NCBI RefSeq assembly: GCF_019801465.1 | Contig: NZ_JAHVJA010000004.1 | Span: 285,962-349,961, forward strand | Length of the DNA stretch: 64,000 nt | Origin: Leisingera daeponensis | GTDB lineage: Bacteria; Pseudomonadota; Alphaproteobacteria; Rhodobacterales; Rhodobacteraceae | Direction of reading: 5' to 3' | Shown here: one piece after another, positions 41,822-51,023 of the stretch | Layout: each line of letters begins with the position of its first letter | How positions within the stretch are numbered: the first letter of the stretch is position 1 | The notes under the pieces: model-generated | The model's database searches: none | The model's input: the letters and a program-made list of their open reading frames with translations, nothing else | What the model was told of the DNA's origin: nothing | Made by a program: the position numbers and the translations under genes

Positions 41822-42065
41822 CGTTCAGTCCCTGCCAAGGCAGGCCACGGTCAGCCCGGCGTTTCTTCTGAAATGGGCCGCGTCCATCGTGCAGATCCTT
41901 GGGTACTCTGCCACCGCCTGGGGTTTGCACCCTTGGAACATCTATCTGTTCCTGGCGGGCCTCACCGGCTGGTTCCTGGTTGGCGTTTTGTGGAATGACC
42001 GCGCGATCATGCTGATCCACGTGGTGGCGCTAGGGGCGATGATTGCAGGCTTTTGGTCAAGTTAG
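41811..42065 (+). CDS. Small membrane protein (DUF6552-like)
   Basis: 84 residues with a GTG start inside the last codons of the SDR gene (overlap 11 bases). Two or three hydrophobic segments are visible (FLLKWAASIVQILGYSATAWGL, NIYLFLAGLTGWFLVGVLW, IMLIHVVALGAMIAGFW). I recall similar small proteins in Rhodobacteraceae under DUF6552. The function is unknown. The overlap suggests coupled translation with the SDR. Confidence 0.75.
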   Translation: MQSDVQSLPRQATVSPAFLLKWAASIVQILGYSATAWGLHPWNIYLFLAGLTGWFLVGVLWNDRAIMLIHVVALGAMIAGFWSS

Positions 42066-42071
42066 AGCCTG

Positions 42072-43007
42072 TTATCCGCCCTTGGGGTCGATCAACGGCT
42101 TGGCCTTGCCGCGCTGCAGGCCCAGCCGGTGCTCGCGCCAGATCACCAGCACATTGCCGACAATCACCAGCGCCGCACCGGCCAGCATCACCAGAGTCGG
42201 CCATTCGTCGAACCAGACATAGCCGATAACGATGGCAAAGATCATCGAGGCATAGTCATAAGGTGCCAGCATTGAGGCCGGCGCAAACCGGTAGGAGGAC
42301 GTGACCAGGATCTGCGCCACCCCGCCAACCAGACCGGCGCTGACCAGCAGCGCGGCGGTTTGCGCATCCGGCATCACCCAGCCGAAAGGCGCGGTCAGCA
42401 GTGCGAGTCCCGAGGCAGTCAGCGAAAAATAGAACACGATGGCCGCGGTATGCTCCGATTGCACCATGCGGCGGATGTGGATCTGCACAAAGCCGCGCGC
42501 CACCGTGGCGCCGACCACCAGCAGAACCCCCAGCATGGCGCCATCGCCCAGGTCGCCGCCGAGGCGCGGCCAGATCATGATCAGCACGCCCAAGAGGCCG
42601 ATGGCGACGGCGCTGATGCGTACCAGGCGGATGGTCTCGCCCAGGAACAGCGCCGCAAGGATCAGGGTGAAGATCGGGGTGGCATAGCCGATGGCGGTGA
42701 CCTCCGGCAGCGGAAGCAGCGCCAGCCCCATGAAAGTCATGCCCATCGCCGAGGTGCCGACCAGCCCGCGCCACACGTGAAACATCGGCTTTTTGGTGAT
42801 CAACCCCTGGCGCAGCTGGCCCCGCGCCGCCAGCCAGACCACAATCACCGGAATGGCAAAGAAGGAGCGGAAGAACACCGCCTCGCTTGCCGGCACGGTC
42901 TCTGAGGTGGCCTTGATGATCCCTGACAGCGCGGTGAACAGTGCAATCGCGGTCACTTTCAGCAGGACCGCCATCACAGGCCGATGCGATGTTAAGGATT
43001 CTGCCAT
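42072..43007 (-). CDS. EamA/DMT family transporter
   Basis: 311 residues from the ATG at 43007; an extended open frame upstream has no support. Ten hydrophobic segments in two EamA repeats: AVLLKVTAIALFTALSGIIKATSETVPASEAVFFRSFFAIPVIV ... and the second half with SSYRFAPASMLAPYDYASMIFAIVIGYVWFDEWPTLVMLAGAALVIVGNVLVIWREHRLG, which is the conserved EamA end. RarD/YdcZ-like exporters vary in substrate. It is convergent with the small membrane protein gene. Confidence 0.92.
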   Translation of the reverse strand: MAESLTSHRPVMAVLLKVTAIALFTALSGIIKATSETVPASEAVFFRSFFAIPVIVVWLAARGQLRQGLITKKPMFHVWRGLVGTSAMGMTFMGLALLPLPEVTAIGYATPIFTLILAALFLGETIRLVRISAVAIGLLGVLIMIWPRLGGDLGDGAMLGVLLVVGATVARGFVQIHIRRMVQSEHTAAIVFYFSLTASGLALLTAPFGWVMPDAQTAALLVSAGLVGGVAQILVTSSYRFAPASMLAPYDYASMIFAIVIGYVWFDEWPTLVMLAGAALVIVGNVLVIWREHRLGLQRGKAKPLIDPKGG

Positions 43008-43101
43008 GGCGCGACCCTGCGCCCATGCGCCGCAAAGATCAATGGCTTGATTTCGGCAGGTCAAGGCGCGCAAATGGCGCCGCCAGATGAAGGAGCCGCC
43101 G

Positions 43102-44604
43102 ATGTATGACGCCAACCACTTGATCCGCCAGCTGCGTGAATCCTCGCTGGGTCGCGAGGAGGATGTTTTTGCCCGGCTTCCCGGTGGCGGCACGGTCACA
43201 TTCGATGCGCTGTTTGCCGGGGCGGAGCGGATGGCGTCGGCGCTGGCGGGGCAGGGTGTGCAGCCGGGGGACCGGGTGGCGGTGCAGGTTCAGAAGACCA
43301 TCCAGGCGATTGAGCTTTACCTTGGCACGGTGATGGCGGGCGGCATCTTTCTGCCCTTGAACACTGCCTATACCGGGCCGGAGGTCGCCTATTTCGTCGG
43401 CGATGCAACGCCCCGGGTGGTGGTCTGCGATCCTGTGCGGAAGGAGGAGATCAGCGCGATCTCCGGGGAGGCCAAGGTGCTGACACTGGATGCGGCGGGG
43501 CAGGGGACCTTGCGGGATCTGGCTGACGGGCAGCCCGGGTTTGAACCCGTTGTCCGGCAGGCGGATGATCTGGCGGCGATCCTTTACACTTCCGGCACCA
43601 CCGGCCGCTCCAAAGGCGCGATGCTGAGCCATGACAATCTGGCATCCAATTCGCTCACCCTGCGGGGCTACTGGCGGTTCACCAAGGACGACGTGCTGAT
43701 CCATGCGCTGCCGATCTTCCACACCCACGGGCTGTTTGTGGCAACCAATGTGGCGTTGTTTGCAGGCTGCCAGGTGGTGTTCCTGCCGGGGTTCGATGCG
43801 GATGCGATTCTGGACGCGATGCCGACGGCGACTGCGCTGATGGGGGTGCCGACGTTCTATACCCGTTTGCTCGCGGATGCGCGGCTGACGCCGGAACGTG
43901 CCGCGAACATGCGCCTGTTCATCTCCGGCTCCGCACCTTTGCTCGTGGATACCCATGAGCAATGGGAGGCCCGCACCGGACACCGTATTCTGGAACGCTA
44001 CGGGATGACCGAAACCAATATGAGCACGTCGAACCCCTATGACGGAGAGCGCCGGGCCGGCACCGTCGGTTTTCCGCTGCCGGGGGTGGAAGCGCGGGTC
44101 ATCAAGGACGGGGCTGAGGTGCCCGCCGGCGAGATCGGCGTGCTGGAGGTCCGCGGCCCCAACGTGTTCCAGGGCTATTGGCAGATGCCGGAGAAGACGG
44201 CGGAGGAATTGCAGGCTGATGGCTGGTTCATCACCGGTGACATGGCGAAGATCGATGCCGATGGCTATGTCACCATCGTCGGGCGCGAGAAGGATCTGAT
44301 CATCACCGGCGGCTTCAACGTTTACCCCAAGGAGGTGGAAAGCCTGATCGACGACCTGCCCGGCGTGCTGGAAAGCGCGGTGATCGGGGTGCCGCATCCC
44401 GACTTTGGCGAGGGTGTGGTGGCCGTGGTGGTGCCGAAAGGGGAGGGCACCAGCGCTGAGGCCATCAAAGCGGCTCTGACCGGGCAATTGGCCAAGTTCA
44501 AGCAGCCAAAGGAGATCCTCCTGTTGGAGGCCCTGCCGCGCAACACCATGGGCAAGGTGCAGAAAAAAGCCCTGCGTGAGGAATACGCAGGGCTGTTTGG
44601 CTGA
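43102..44604 (+). CDS. matB: Malonyl-CoA synthetase MatB
   Basis: 500 residues from the ATG at 43102, with AAGGAG 6 bases upstream. The adenylate-forming enzyme motifs are ILYTSGTTGRSKGAMLSHDN (P-loop), ERYGMTETNMSTSNPYDGERRAGTVGFPLPGVE and the C-terminal GREKDLIITGGFNVYPKEVES with the catalytic Lys in LPRNTMGKVQKK. The HALPIFHTHGLFVATNVALFAG and RYGMTETNM blocks match rhizobial MatB, from memory, nearly residue for residue, which favours malonate as substrate. It makes malonyl-CoA from malonate, ATP and CoA. No malonate decarboxylase gene lies beside it. Confidence 0.92.
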   Translation: MYDANHLIRQLRESSLGREEDVFARLPGGGTVTFDALFAGAERMASALAGQGVQPGDRVAVQVQKTIQAIELYLGTVMAGGIFLPLNTAYTGPEVAYFVGDATPRVVVCDPVRKEEISAISGEAKVLTLDAAGQGTLRDLADGQPGFEPVVRQADDLAAILYTSGTTGRSKGAMLSHDNLASNSLTLRGYWRFTKDDVLIHALPIFHTHGLFVATNVALFAGCQVVFLPGFDADAILDAMPTATALMGVPTFYTRLLADARLTPERAANMRLFISGSAPLLVDTHEQWEARTGHRILERYGMTETNMSTSNPYDGERRAGTVGFPLPGVEARVIKDGAEVPAGEIGVLEVRGPNVFQGYWQMPEKTAEELQADGWFITGDMAKIDADGYVTIVGREKDLIITGGFNVYPKEVESLIDDLPGVLESAVIGVPHPDFGEGVVAVVVPKGEGTSAEAIKAALTGQLAKFKQPKEILLLEALPRNTMGKVQKKALREEYAGLFG

Positions 44605-44669
44605 AGCACTGTTCCATCCGGCCGGCAGACCGGTCAGCGCCCGCCCCTCCCCACGGGAGGGTGCTGCCC

Positions 44670-45308
44670 TCAGTTTTGATGCGCCGCGTGGTGTGCCTCT
44701 TCCTCGCGCCATTCCCGAACCGCCTGCACCAGGATCTGGAAGGCGGAGTTCAGGAACAGTCCGCCCATGATCCCGGCCACAATGAGGTCCGGCCAGCCGG
44801 TAGCGGTGCCCCAGACCCCCAGTGCTGCAATCATCACCGCTACATTGCCGATGGCATCATTTCGGGAACACAGCCAGACCGAGCGCACATTAGCGTCACC
44901 GTCCTTGTAACGGGCCAAGAGCAGCACCGAGATCAGGTTCGCCGCCAGCGCCATGAAGCCTATCACACCCATGATCTGTGCCTGCGGCACGCCAACGTAG
45001 AAGACCTGATAGACGGTGGAGCCGAACACCCAGGCTCCCATTAGCAACAGGCTGAAACCCTTGCCCAGGGCCGCCAGTGCGCGTGTGCGCAGGGTGGCGC
45101 CGATCACCGCCAGTGAAATGCCATAGGTCAGTGCGTCGCCCAGAAAATCCAGCGCGTCTGCCTTCAGCGCCTGGCTGCCAGACATCTGCCCGGCACCCAT
45201 TTCCACCGCGAACATACCGGCGTTGATGGCGATCACCAGCCAAAGCCTGCGTTTGTAGTCCGCCGATACTCCGTCAAACCGGGCCTCATGATTGCAGCAG
45301 CCTGCCAT
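44670..45308 (-). CDS. Cation diffusion facilitator-type metal exporter under MerR control
   Basis: 212 residues from the ATG at 45308. This start was preferred to 45323 because GAGGA lies 8 bases upstream and because transcription predicted from the MerR-type promoter begins near 45332, leaving too little leader for the earlier ATG. Six membrane segments include the metal site helix (ALKADALDFLGDALTYG with paired Asp) and NDAIGN in helix five. There is no cytoplasmic C-terminal domain. The N-terminus MAGCCNHE may bind metal. It probably exports a divalent metal such as zinc, cadmium or cobalt; the specific one is not determined. Confidence 0.88.
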   Translation of the reverse strand: MAGCCNHEARFDGVSADYKRRLWLVIAINAGMFAVEMGAGQMSGSQALKADALDFLGDALTYGISLAVIGATLRTRALAALGKGFSLLLMGAWVFGSTVYQVFYVGVPQAQIMGVIGFMALAANLISVLLLARYKDGDANVRSVWLCSRNDAIGNVAVMIAALGVWGTATGWPDLIVAGIMGGLFLNSAFQILVQAVREWREEEAHHAAHQN

Positions 45309-45338
45309 TGCTCTTGTCCTCATTCCTGATTCGAGATC

Positions 45339-45369
45339 AATGTAGGGCCTCTAGTCACTAGAGCATCAA
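45339..45369 (-). promoter_or_regulatory. MerR-type promoter and operator for the CDF exporter
   Basis: On the minus strand: TTGATG (45369-45364), a 19-base spacer and TACATT (45344-45339). The spacer holds the dyad CTCTAGTGACTAGAG (45349-45363). A 19-base spacer with a central dyad is the hallmark of promoters activated by DNA distortion by MerR proteins of the ZntR/CadR/CueR type. The regulator gene lies immediately divergent. Confidence 0.85.
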
Positions 45370-45381
45370 GAGGTCTTTGAA

Positions 45382-45798
45382 ATGTTTTCCATCGGCCAGC
45401 TGTCCAAGGCCACCGGCGTCAAGGTGCCCACCATCCGCTACTACGAGGAGATCGGCCTGCTGCCGCAGCCGGGCCGCAATGCCGGCAACCAGCGCCGCTA
45501 CGGGCAGGACGGGATGGAGGCGTTGGGCTTCATCAAACATGCCCGCGACCTCGGGTTCTCGCTGGAGGACATCAAGGCGCTGATGGGGCTGGACGGGCAG
45601 CTGGGTGCGGATTGTGCCGCAGCCGACCGGATTGCGCGCAGCCAGCTGGCCAATGTCCGCGACCGCATCCGCAAACTGCAGCAACTGGCGTCTGAGCTGG
45701 AGCGGATCAGCCACCTGTGCGACGGCGGCAATGGCGGCTGCTGCAAGGTGCTGACGGCGCTGGGCGACCACAGCCAATGCGCGGGCGAGCACGGTTGA
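45382..45798 (+). CDS. MerR-family metal-responsive regulator (CadR/PbrR/ZntR-like)
   Basis: 138 residues. FSIGQLSKATGVKVPTIRYYEEIGLLPQPGRNAGNQRRYGQDGMEALGFIKHARDLGFSLEDIKAL is the MerR winged-helix domain, followed by a dimerisation helix and a C-terminal Cys/His-rich metal loop (LCDGGNGGCCKVL...HSQCAGEHG). The Cys pair and terminal Cys/His motif resemble divalent-metal sensors rather than the CueR copper type. It is divergent from the CDF exporter with an operator in between. Confidence 0.92.
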   Translation: MFSIGQLSKATGVKVPTIRYYEEIGLLPQPGRNAGNQRRYGQDGMEALGFIKHARDLGFSLEDIKALMGLDGQLGADCAAADRIARSQLANVRDRIRKLQQLASELERISHLCDGGNGGCCKVLTALGDHSQCAGEHG

Positions 45799-45863
45799 GT
45801 ACGCAGGCTGAGAGGAATTGCCCGAACTGCACTCGGGCAAACCCCTTTGTTAGAGCCTGATCC

Positions 45864-46964
45864 TTAGCCGATGCGGCCCTGGTTTTTGCCGATCTGGCCG
45901 CGGTGCAGCAGCAGATGGTCGAGGATCACGCAGGCCATCATTGCCTCGGCCACCGGTACCGCGCGGATGCCGACGCAGGGGTCGTGGCGGCCTTTGGTGA
46001 TCACCTCGGTAGCGGAGCCGTCCTTGCGGATCGATTTGCGCGGGGTGAGGATCGAGGAGGTCGGCTTGACCGCAAAGCGCACCACAACATCCTGCCCGGT
46101 GGAGATCCCGCCGAGGATGCCGCCGGCGTGGTTGGAGGAGTACTCCGGACCGTTATCGCCCATGAAGATTTCGTCTGCGTTTTCCGAGCCTTTGAGGCGC
46201 GCGGCGTTCATGCCCTCGCCGATCTCGACGCCTTTGACTGCGTTGATCGACATCATCGCGGCGGCCAGGTCGGTGTCCAGCTTGCCATAGACCGGCGCGC
46301 CGATGCCTGCGGGGACATTGCGGGCCACCACCTCGACCACGGCGCCAACGGAATCATGCGCCTTGCGCAAGCCTTGCAGGTAGTTTTCCCACTCCTGCAC
46401 CGCGCCAGCATCTGGAATCCAGAAATCGTTCTGCTCGATCGCATCCCAGTCGAACCGGCTGCGGTCGATCTCCAGCTCGCCCATTTGGGTCATGTAGCCC
46501 TTGATCTCCAGTCCCGGCACCAGCGCCTTGATTGCTTCACGTGCAACACCGCCCGCGGCAACTCGCGCCGCGGTTTCGCGCGCCGAGGACCGGCCGCCGC
46601 CGCGGTAGTCGCGGTTGCCGTATTTCTGGAAATAGGTGATGTCGGCGTGGCCCGGACGGAAGGTCTGGGAAATCTCGCCGTAATCCTTGGACCGCTGGTC
46701 GGTGTTTTCGATCATCAGCTGGATCGGCGTGCCGGTGGTCATGCCGTCGAACACGCCGGACAGGATCTTGACCGCATCCGGCTCGTTGCGCTGAGTGGTG
46801 TTCTTGTTCTGGCCGGGGCGGCGCTTGTCGAGCCACTGCTGCAGCATTTCCGGCTCCAGCGGCACGTTCGGCGGGCAGCCGTCGACGGTGGCGCCAAGCG
46901 CGGGCCCGTGGCTTTCGCCCCAGGTGGTGACGCGGAAGAGGTGTCCAAAGCTGTTCATCGACAT
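45864..46964 (-). CDS. aroC: Chorismate synthase AroC
   Basis: 366 residues, full length. The FMN-dependent enzyme makes chorismate from 5-enolpyruvylshikimate 3-phosphate, the end of the shikimate pathway. Signatures are [63 protein letters not shown], and a C-terminal [28 protein letters not shown] clear ribosome site (AAGGAGACC) precedes the ATG at 46964. It is a single-gene unit. Confidence 0.98.
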   Translation of the reverse strand: MSMNSFGHLFRVTTWGESHGPALGATVDGCPPNVPLEPEMLQQWLDKRRPGQNKNTTQRNEPDAVKILSGVFDGMTTGTPIQLMIENTDQRSKDYGEISQTFRPGHADITYFQKYGNRDYRGGGRSSARETAARVAAGGVAREAIKALVPGLEIKGYMTQMGELEIDRSRFDWDAIEQNDFWIPDAGAVQEWENYLQGLRKAHDSVGAVVEVVARNVPAGIGAPVYGKLDTDLAAAMMSINAVKGVEIGEGMNAARLKGSENADEIFMGDNGPEYSSNHAGGILGGISTGQDVVVRFAVKPTSSILTPRKSIRKDGSATEVITKGRHDPCVGIRAVPVAEAMMACVILDHLLLHRGQIGKNQGRIG

Positions 46965-47043
46965 GCGGCGCGGTCTCCTTTGGGCCGTGCTTAGCGGGCA
47001 GGGGCGTGTGCCTCAAGAGGATTCCTGTGCGGCACACCGGGCA

Positions 47044-47100
47044 GGGGCGCTGCCCCCGCCGCCTGCGGCGGCTCCCCCGGGATATTTTCGGCCAGAAGAA
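47044..47100. repeat. GC-rich intergenic palindrome, copy B
   Basis: GGGGCGCTGCCCCC, then hairpin GCCGCC-TGC-GGCGGC (47058-47072), then TCCCCCGGGATATTTTCGGC. It has the same order of elements and nearly the same ends as copy A at 13560-13617, with only the hairpin arms changed. It lies between aroC and the thiamine riboswitch. Confidence 0.8.
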
Positions 47101-47199
47101 CAGGGGATCCTGATTCCGGGCTTTCCAGTTGGCCTGAACAATAGGTCTTGACCGGAGTTTGGCTTGTCTTTGCTGCACCTGAGGCATAATGTCCGCGCC

Positions 47200-47272
47200 A
47201 CCTCGGGGTGCGCGGCAGCGCTGAGATGACACCCGTTGAACCTGAACCGGATTACACCGGCGGAGGGAAGGT
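47200..47272 (+). promoter_or_regulatory. TPP riboswitch (THI-box)
   Basis: The aptamer core is unmistakable: CTCGGGGTGCGCGG, GCTGAGATGAC, ACCCGTTGAACCTGAACCGG, and ACACCGGCGGAGGGAAGGT. P1 is ACCT (47200-47203) with AGGT (47269-47272). It lies 45 bases before thiB, with AAAGGAGG before the ATG at 47318; control of translation start by sequestering that site is likely, as usual in proteobacteria. CATAAT at 47185-47190 is a candidate -10 box. Confidence 0.96.
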
Positions 47273-47317
47273 ACTGGACAGCCTCCACCCTTGCCCAAAG
47301 CCGCAAAGGAGGATGGC

Positions 47318-48295
47318 ATGAAACATCTTGCATTTGCAGCGGGACTGCTCGGCGCCTCGGCAGCGTTTGCCGATACGCCCGAACTGGTCGTTTACACCTA
47401 TGACAGCTTTGTTTCCGACTGGGGCCCGGGCCCGGCAGTGGAGAAGGCCTTTGAAGAGGTCTGCGGCTGCGACCTGAAACTGGTCGGCGCGGGCGACGGC
47501 GCGGCGCTGCTGGCGCGGGTCAAGCTGGAAGGCGAACGTTCGGACGCCGACGTCGTGCTGGGGCTCGACACCAACCTGACCGCGGCGGCTAAGGAAACCG
47601 GCTTGTTTGCCGAGCATTCGGTCAGCGCTGACTATGCGCTGCCGGTTGAATGGAACGACGCGACCTTTGTGCCCTATGACTGGGGCTACTTTGCCTTTGT
47701 CCATAATGCTGACGCCGCGGCGCCTGCAGATTTCAAGGCGCTGGCCGCCAGCGACACCAAGATCGTCATTCAGGACCCGCGCTCCTCGACCCCCGGGCTG
47801 GGCCTGCTGCTGTGGGTGAAGGCGGCCTATGGCGATGAGGCGCCAGAGATCTGGAAGGGCCTCTCTGACAACGTGGTGACCGTGACCAAGGGCTGGTCCG
47901 AGGCCTACGGCATGTTCCTGGAAGGCGAGGCCGACATGGTGCTCTCCTACACGACCTCACCCGCCTATCACCTTATTGCGGAGGAAGATGGTTCAAAGGC
48001 TGCCGCGGCATTCGGCGAAGGCCACTACATGCAGGTGGAAGTTGCTGGCAAGCTGGCAAACACCGATCAGCCGGAATTGGCGGATCAGTTTCTTGCTTTC
48101 ATGGTGACGGATGCGTTCCAGTCGATCATCCCGACCACCAATTGGATGTATCCGGCGGTCACTCCGGCGGCGGGTCTGCCGGAAGGGTTTGACACCCTGA
48201 TCGCGCCGGGGAAGTCGCTGTTGCTGAGCGAAAACGAAGCCGCTGAAGTGCGCGATGCGGCGTTGGGCGAATGGCTGGACGCGCTCAGCCAGTAA
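47318..48295 (+). CDS. thiB: Thiamine ABC transporter substrate-binding protein ThiB
   Basis: 325 residues with a cleavable signal peptide (MKHLAFAAGLLGASAAFA). The mature part begins DTPELVVYTYDSFVSDWGPGPAVEKAFEEVCGC, the usual ThiB/TbpA entry, and contains DVVLGLDTNL and VPYDWGYFAFVHN. It binds thiamine or its phosphates in the periplasm. The TPP riboswitch upstream confirms the thiamine role. The thiP start lies within the last codons (25-base overlap). Confidence 0.96.
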   Translation: MKHLAFAAGLLGASAAFADTPELVVYTYDSFVSDWGPGPAVEKAFEEVCGCDLKLVGAGDGAALLARVKLEGERSDADVVLGLDTNLTAAAKETGLFAEHSVSADYALPVEWNDATFVPYDWGYFAFVHNADAAAPADFKALAASDTKIVIQDPRSSTPGLGLLLWVKAAYGDEAPEIWKGLSDNVVTVTKGWSEAYGMFLEGEADMVLSYTTSPAYHLIAEEDGSKAAAAFGEGHYMQVEVAGKLANTDQPELADQFLAFMVTDAFQSIIPTTNWMYPAVTPAAGLPEGFDTLIAPGKSLLLSENEAAEVRDAALGEWLDALSQ

Positions 48296-49827
48296 GCGCA
48301 TGGCCCGGGATCAGCGCAGCCGTGCTTGTTGCTGCGCTGATCCTCGGCACCCTTGCGGCAGTTGCCTTCAGGGCTGAGGCCGGGACTGGGATTGCCGCCA
48401 GCGACTATGTCGCGCTGCGGTTCACGCTGACCCAGGCGTGCCTGTCGGCGCTGCTGAGCGTTGGCCTTGCCATTCCGGTCGCCCGCGCGCTGGCGCGGCG
48501 GCGGTTTCCTGGGCGGCGGCTGCTGATTGCATTGCTGGGCGCGCCCTTTATCCTGCCTGTCATTGTCGCCATTCTCGGGCTGCTGGCGGTCTTTGGCCGG
48601 GCGGGCTGGCTGAGCGGATTTTTGGGGCTGTTCGGGCTGGAACCGGTGCAGATATACGGTTTGCACGGGGTGGTACTGGCGCATGTCTTCTTCAATCTAC
48701 CGCTGGCAACCCGGCTGATTTTGCAGGGCTGGCAGGAGATCCCTGCTGAACGTTTCCGCCTGGCGGCACAGCTAGGGGCCGGGCGGCTGGCGGTGTGGCG
48801 GCTGCTGGAGGGGCCGATGCTGAAACGTGTGGCGCCGGGTGCGCTGGCGGTGGTTTTTGCCATTTGCCTGTCGAGCTTTGCGGTGGCGCTGACCCTGGGC
48901 GGCGGGCCGCGGGCCACAACCATTGAACTCGCCATTTATCAGGCCTTCCGGTTTGATTTCGATCTGGGCCGGGCTGCGCTGCTGTCCGGGATGCAGCTGG
49001 TGCTGACCGGTGGCGCCGCAATGGTGGCGCTGCGGGCGTCGGCGGGAGAGGGCTTTGGCACCGGGCTGGACCGCATGATAAGGCGCTGGGACGGCCGAAG
49101 CGCTTGGTCGTGCGGTCTGGATGGGTTTTGGATTGCCCTGTCGGCTGCTTTTCTGCTGCTGCCGCTAGCGGCAATTGTGCTGGCTGGCCTGCCAGGGCTG
49201 ACAGCCTTAAAAAGCAATGTTTGGCAGGCCGCAGGAAACTCCATACTGGTTGCATCAATCAGCACCGTGATCCTGCTGGCGCTGGCCCTGCCGATGGCAG
49301 CTGCGGTTGCCGCCGGACGCAATGGTATGACCGAGCTGTCGGGCATCATGGGTCTGGCGGCCTCGCCTCTGGTGATCGGCACTGGCCTGTTCATCCTGAT
49401 CTATCCTGTTGCCGACCCCTTTGCCCTTGCCTTGCCAGTAACGGCTCTGGTCAATGCGGTGATGGCGCTGCCCTTTGCCATGCGGATTCTGGTGCCCCGT
49501 GCTCGCGAGGTGCTGGCGCGCTACGGCCGCCTGTCACTGTCACTGGACATGCAGGGCTGGGCTTTCGTCCGCCGGGTCTACCTGCCGCGGATGCGGGCGC
49601 AGACCGGGTTCGCGGCAGGGTTGGCGGCGGCCTTGTCGATGGGCGATCTTGGCGTGGTGACCCTGTTTGCCGATCCGGAGTTCGCGACCTTGCCCTTGCA
49701 GATATACCGCTTGATGGGCGCTTACCGGATGGAGGCCGCAGCCGGTGCTGCGCTGCTGCTGCTTCTTCTGTCGATGGGGGCATTCTGGCTGTTGGATCGC
49801 GGAGGACGCTGGCATGCTGAGGCTTGA
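48271..49827 (+). CDS. thiP: Thiamine ABC transporter permease ThiP
   Basis: 518 residues of the fused two-lobe permease type with about twelve hydrophobic segments. EAA-loop sequences appear in each half (NLPLATRLILQGWQEIPAERFRLAAQLGAGRLAVW and LPFAMRILVPRAREVLARYGRLSLSLDMQGWAFVRRVYLPRMR), which bind the ATPase. The ATG at 48271 overlaps thiB; the N-terminus AGRAQPVSAWPG suits family starts, so I keep it. It carries thiamine across the inner membrane. Confidence 0.95.
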   Translation: MAGRAQPVSAWPGISAAVLVAALILGTLAAVAFRAEAGTGIAASDYVALRFTLTQACLSALLSVGLAIPVARALARRRFPGRRLLIALLGAPFILPVIVAILGLLAVFGRAGWLSGFLGLFGLEPVQIYGLHGVVLAHVFFNLPLATRLILQGWQEIPAERFRLAAQLGAGRLAVWRLLEGPMLKRVAPGALAVVFAICLSSFAVALTLGGGPRATTIELAIYQAFRFDFDLGRAALLSGMQLVLTGGAAMVALRASAGEGFGTGLDRMIRRWDGRSAWSCGLDGFWIALSAAFLLLPLAAIVLAGLPGLTALKSNVWQAAGNSILVASISTVILLALALPMAAAVAAGRNGMTELSGIMGLAASPLVIGTGLFILIYPVADPFALALPVTALVNAVMALPFAMRILVPRAREVLARYGRLSLSLDMQGWAFVRRVYLPRMRAQTGFAAGLAAALSMGDLGVVTLFADPEFATLPLQIYRLMGAYRMEAAAGAALLLLLLSMGAFWLLDRGGRWHAEA

Positions 49828-50506
49828 GAATTGCCGGATCATGAATGGCGATTACGCGGTGGAGGCGGATCTGGAGATCAGTCCTGGCGCCTGCGCCGCG
49901 GTGATCGGTCCGTCCGGCGCCGGGAAATCGACGCTGGTGGAGGCCATTGCCGGTTTTCTGCCGGTCACACGCGGGCGGATTTTCTGGAACGGATCGGACC
50001 TGACAAACAGTCCGCCGGGCAAACGGCCGGTGGCAATGCTGTTTCAGGACGGAAACCTGTTTCCGCATCTGACCGTGGCGCAGAACGTGGGCCTGGGGCT
50101 GCACGCGAATCTGCGGCTGAGCCAGTCAGAGCGGAGCCAAGTTGAAGCGGCTCTGGAACGGGTCGGCCTTAGCGGCATGGGCGGGCGCAAGCCCGCAGCT
50201 TTATCCGGTGGCCAGCAAAGCCGGGTGGCGCTGGCGCGGGTGCTGGTGCAGGGGCGGCAGATCCTATTGCTGGATGAACCCTTTGCCGCGCTTGGCCCGG
50301 CGCTGAAGGCGGGGATGCTCGATCTGGTGGCGGAGCTGACCCGCGAAAGCGGAGCCACGGTGCTGATGGTCAGTCACGATCCGGACGATGCCCGCCGGAT
50401 TGCAGACCAGGTCGTGCTGGTCGCCGACGGCAAGGCGCATCCGCCGGAGCCGGCGGCGGAGCTGCTGGACAACCCGCCGCCTGCCTTGAAAGCGTACTTG
50501 GGTTAG
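49814..50506 (+). CDS. thiQ: Thiamine ABC transporter ATP-binding protein ThiQ
   Basis: 230 residues from the ATG at 49814 (14-base overlap with thiP), with GGAGGA upstream. Walker A is GPSGAGKST, the Q-loop MLFQDGNLFPHLTV, the signature LSGGQQSRVALARVL and Walker B ILLLDEPFAALG, with the switch His in VSHDPDDARR. The gene ends in a four-base overlap with the convergent ribH stop (TTAG at 50503-50506). Confidence 0.96.
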   Translation: MLRLENCRIMNGDYAVEADLEISPGACAAVIGPSGAGKSTLVEAIAGFLPVTRGRIFWNGSDLTNSPPGKRPVAMLFQDGNLFPHLTVAQNVGLGLHANLRLSQSERSQVEAALERVGLSGMGGRKPAALSGGQQSRVALARVLVQGRQILLLDEPFAALGPALKAGMLDLVAELTRESGATVLMVSHDPDDARRIADQVVLVADGKAHPPEPAAELLDNPPPALKAYLG

Positions 50507-50940
50507 GCGGCGAGCGCCGTTTCCCGCGTTTTGGTGATCATCAGCGCTGCATTGGCTGCCTCGCGGCCTTTTTCCACGAAATGATCGCGATAAATCGCCT
50601 TGTGGTGATCAGTCTCCTGGAAGTGATGCGGGGTCAGCGACACCGAAAGCACCGGCACGCCTGTGTCCATTCCGGCACGCATCAGCCCGTCGACCACGGC
50701 CTGCGCGACGAAGTCATGCCGGTAAATGCCGCCATCCACCACGAGGGCCGCGCAGGCCACGGCAGCGTATTTTCCGGTTTTGGCAAGTTCTTGTGCCAGC
50801 AAAGGCATTTCAAAGGCGCCGGGCACATCGAAGACGTCAACCTGCGCCGTGGGGATCAGCTGCAGGAACCCTTCCAGCGCCCGGTCGACAATATCTGCGT
50901 GCCATTGAGCCTTGATGAAGGCATAGCGGGTGTGTGTCAT
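50503..50940 (-). CDS. ribH: Lumazine synthase RibH, RibH2-type
   Basis: 145 residues from the ATG at 50940; the open frame upstream runs through the riboswitch and is not coding. It condenses the ribityl pyrimidine and 3,4-dihydroxybutanone phosphate to lumazine in riboflavin synthesis. YAFIKAQWHADIVDRALEGF, VFDVPGAFEMPLLAQELAKTGKYAAVACAALVVDGGIYRHDFVAQAVVDGLM, and VSLTPHHFQETDHHKA match the Brucella RibH2 pattern, an isoenzyme related to flavin uptake or stress regulation rather than the main ribDEBA-ribH set. An FMN riboswitch lies upstream. Confidence 0.94.
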   Translation of the reverse strand: MTHTRYAFIKAQWHADIVDRALEGFLQLIPTAQVDVFDVPGAFEMPLLAQELAKTGKYAAVACAALVVDGGIYRHDFVAQAVVDGLMRAGMDTGVPVLSVSLTPHHFQETDHHKAIYRDHFVEKGREAANAALMITKTRETALAA

Positions 50941-51023
50941 TTCGTAATCTCCTTGTGCTTCTGACACGTCACCCAAGGCGATCACGAACAGACGGGCGCA
51001 CGCCTGGCGCTGCCCTTCTGCAC

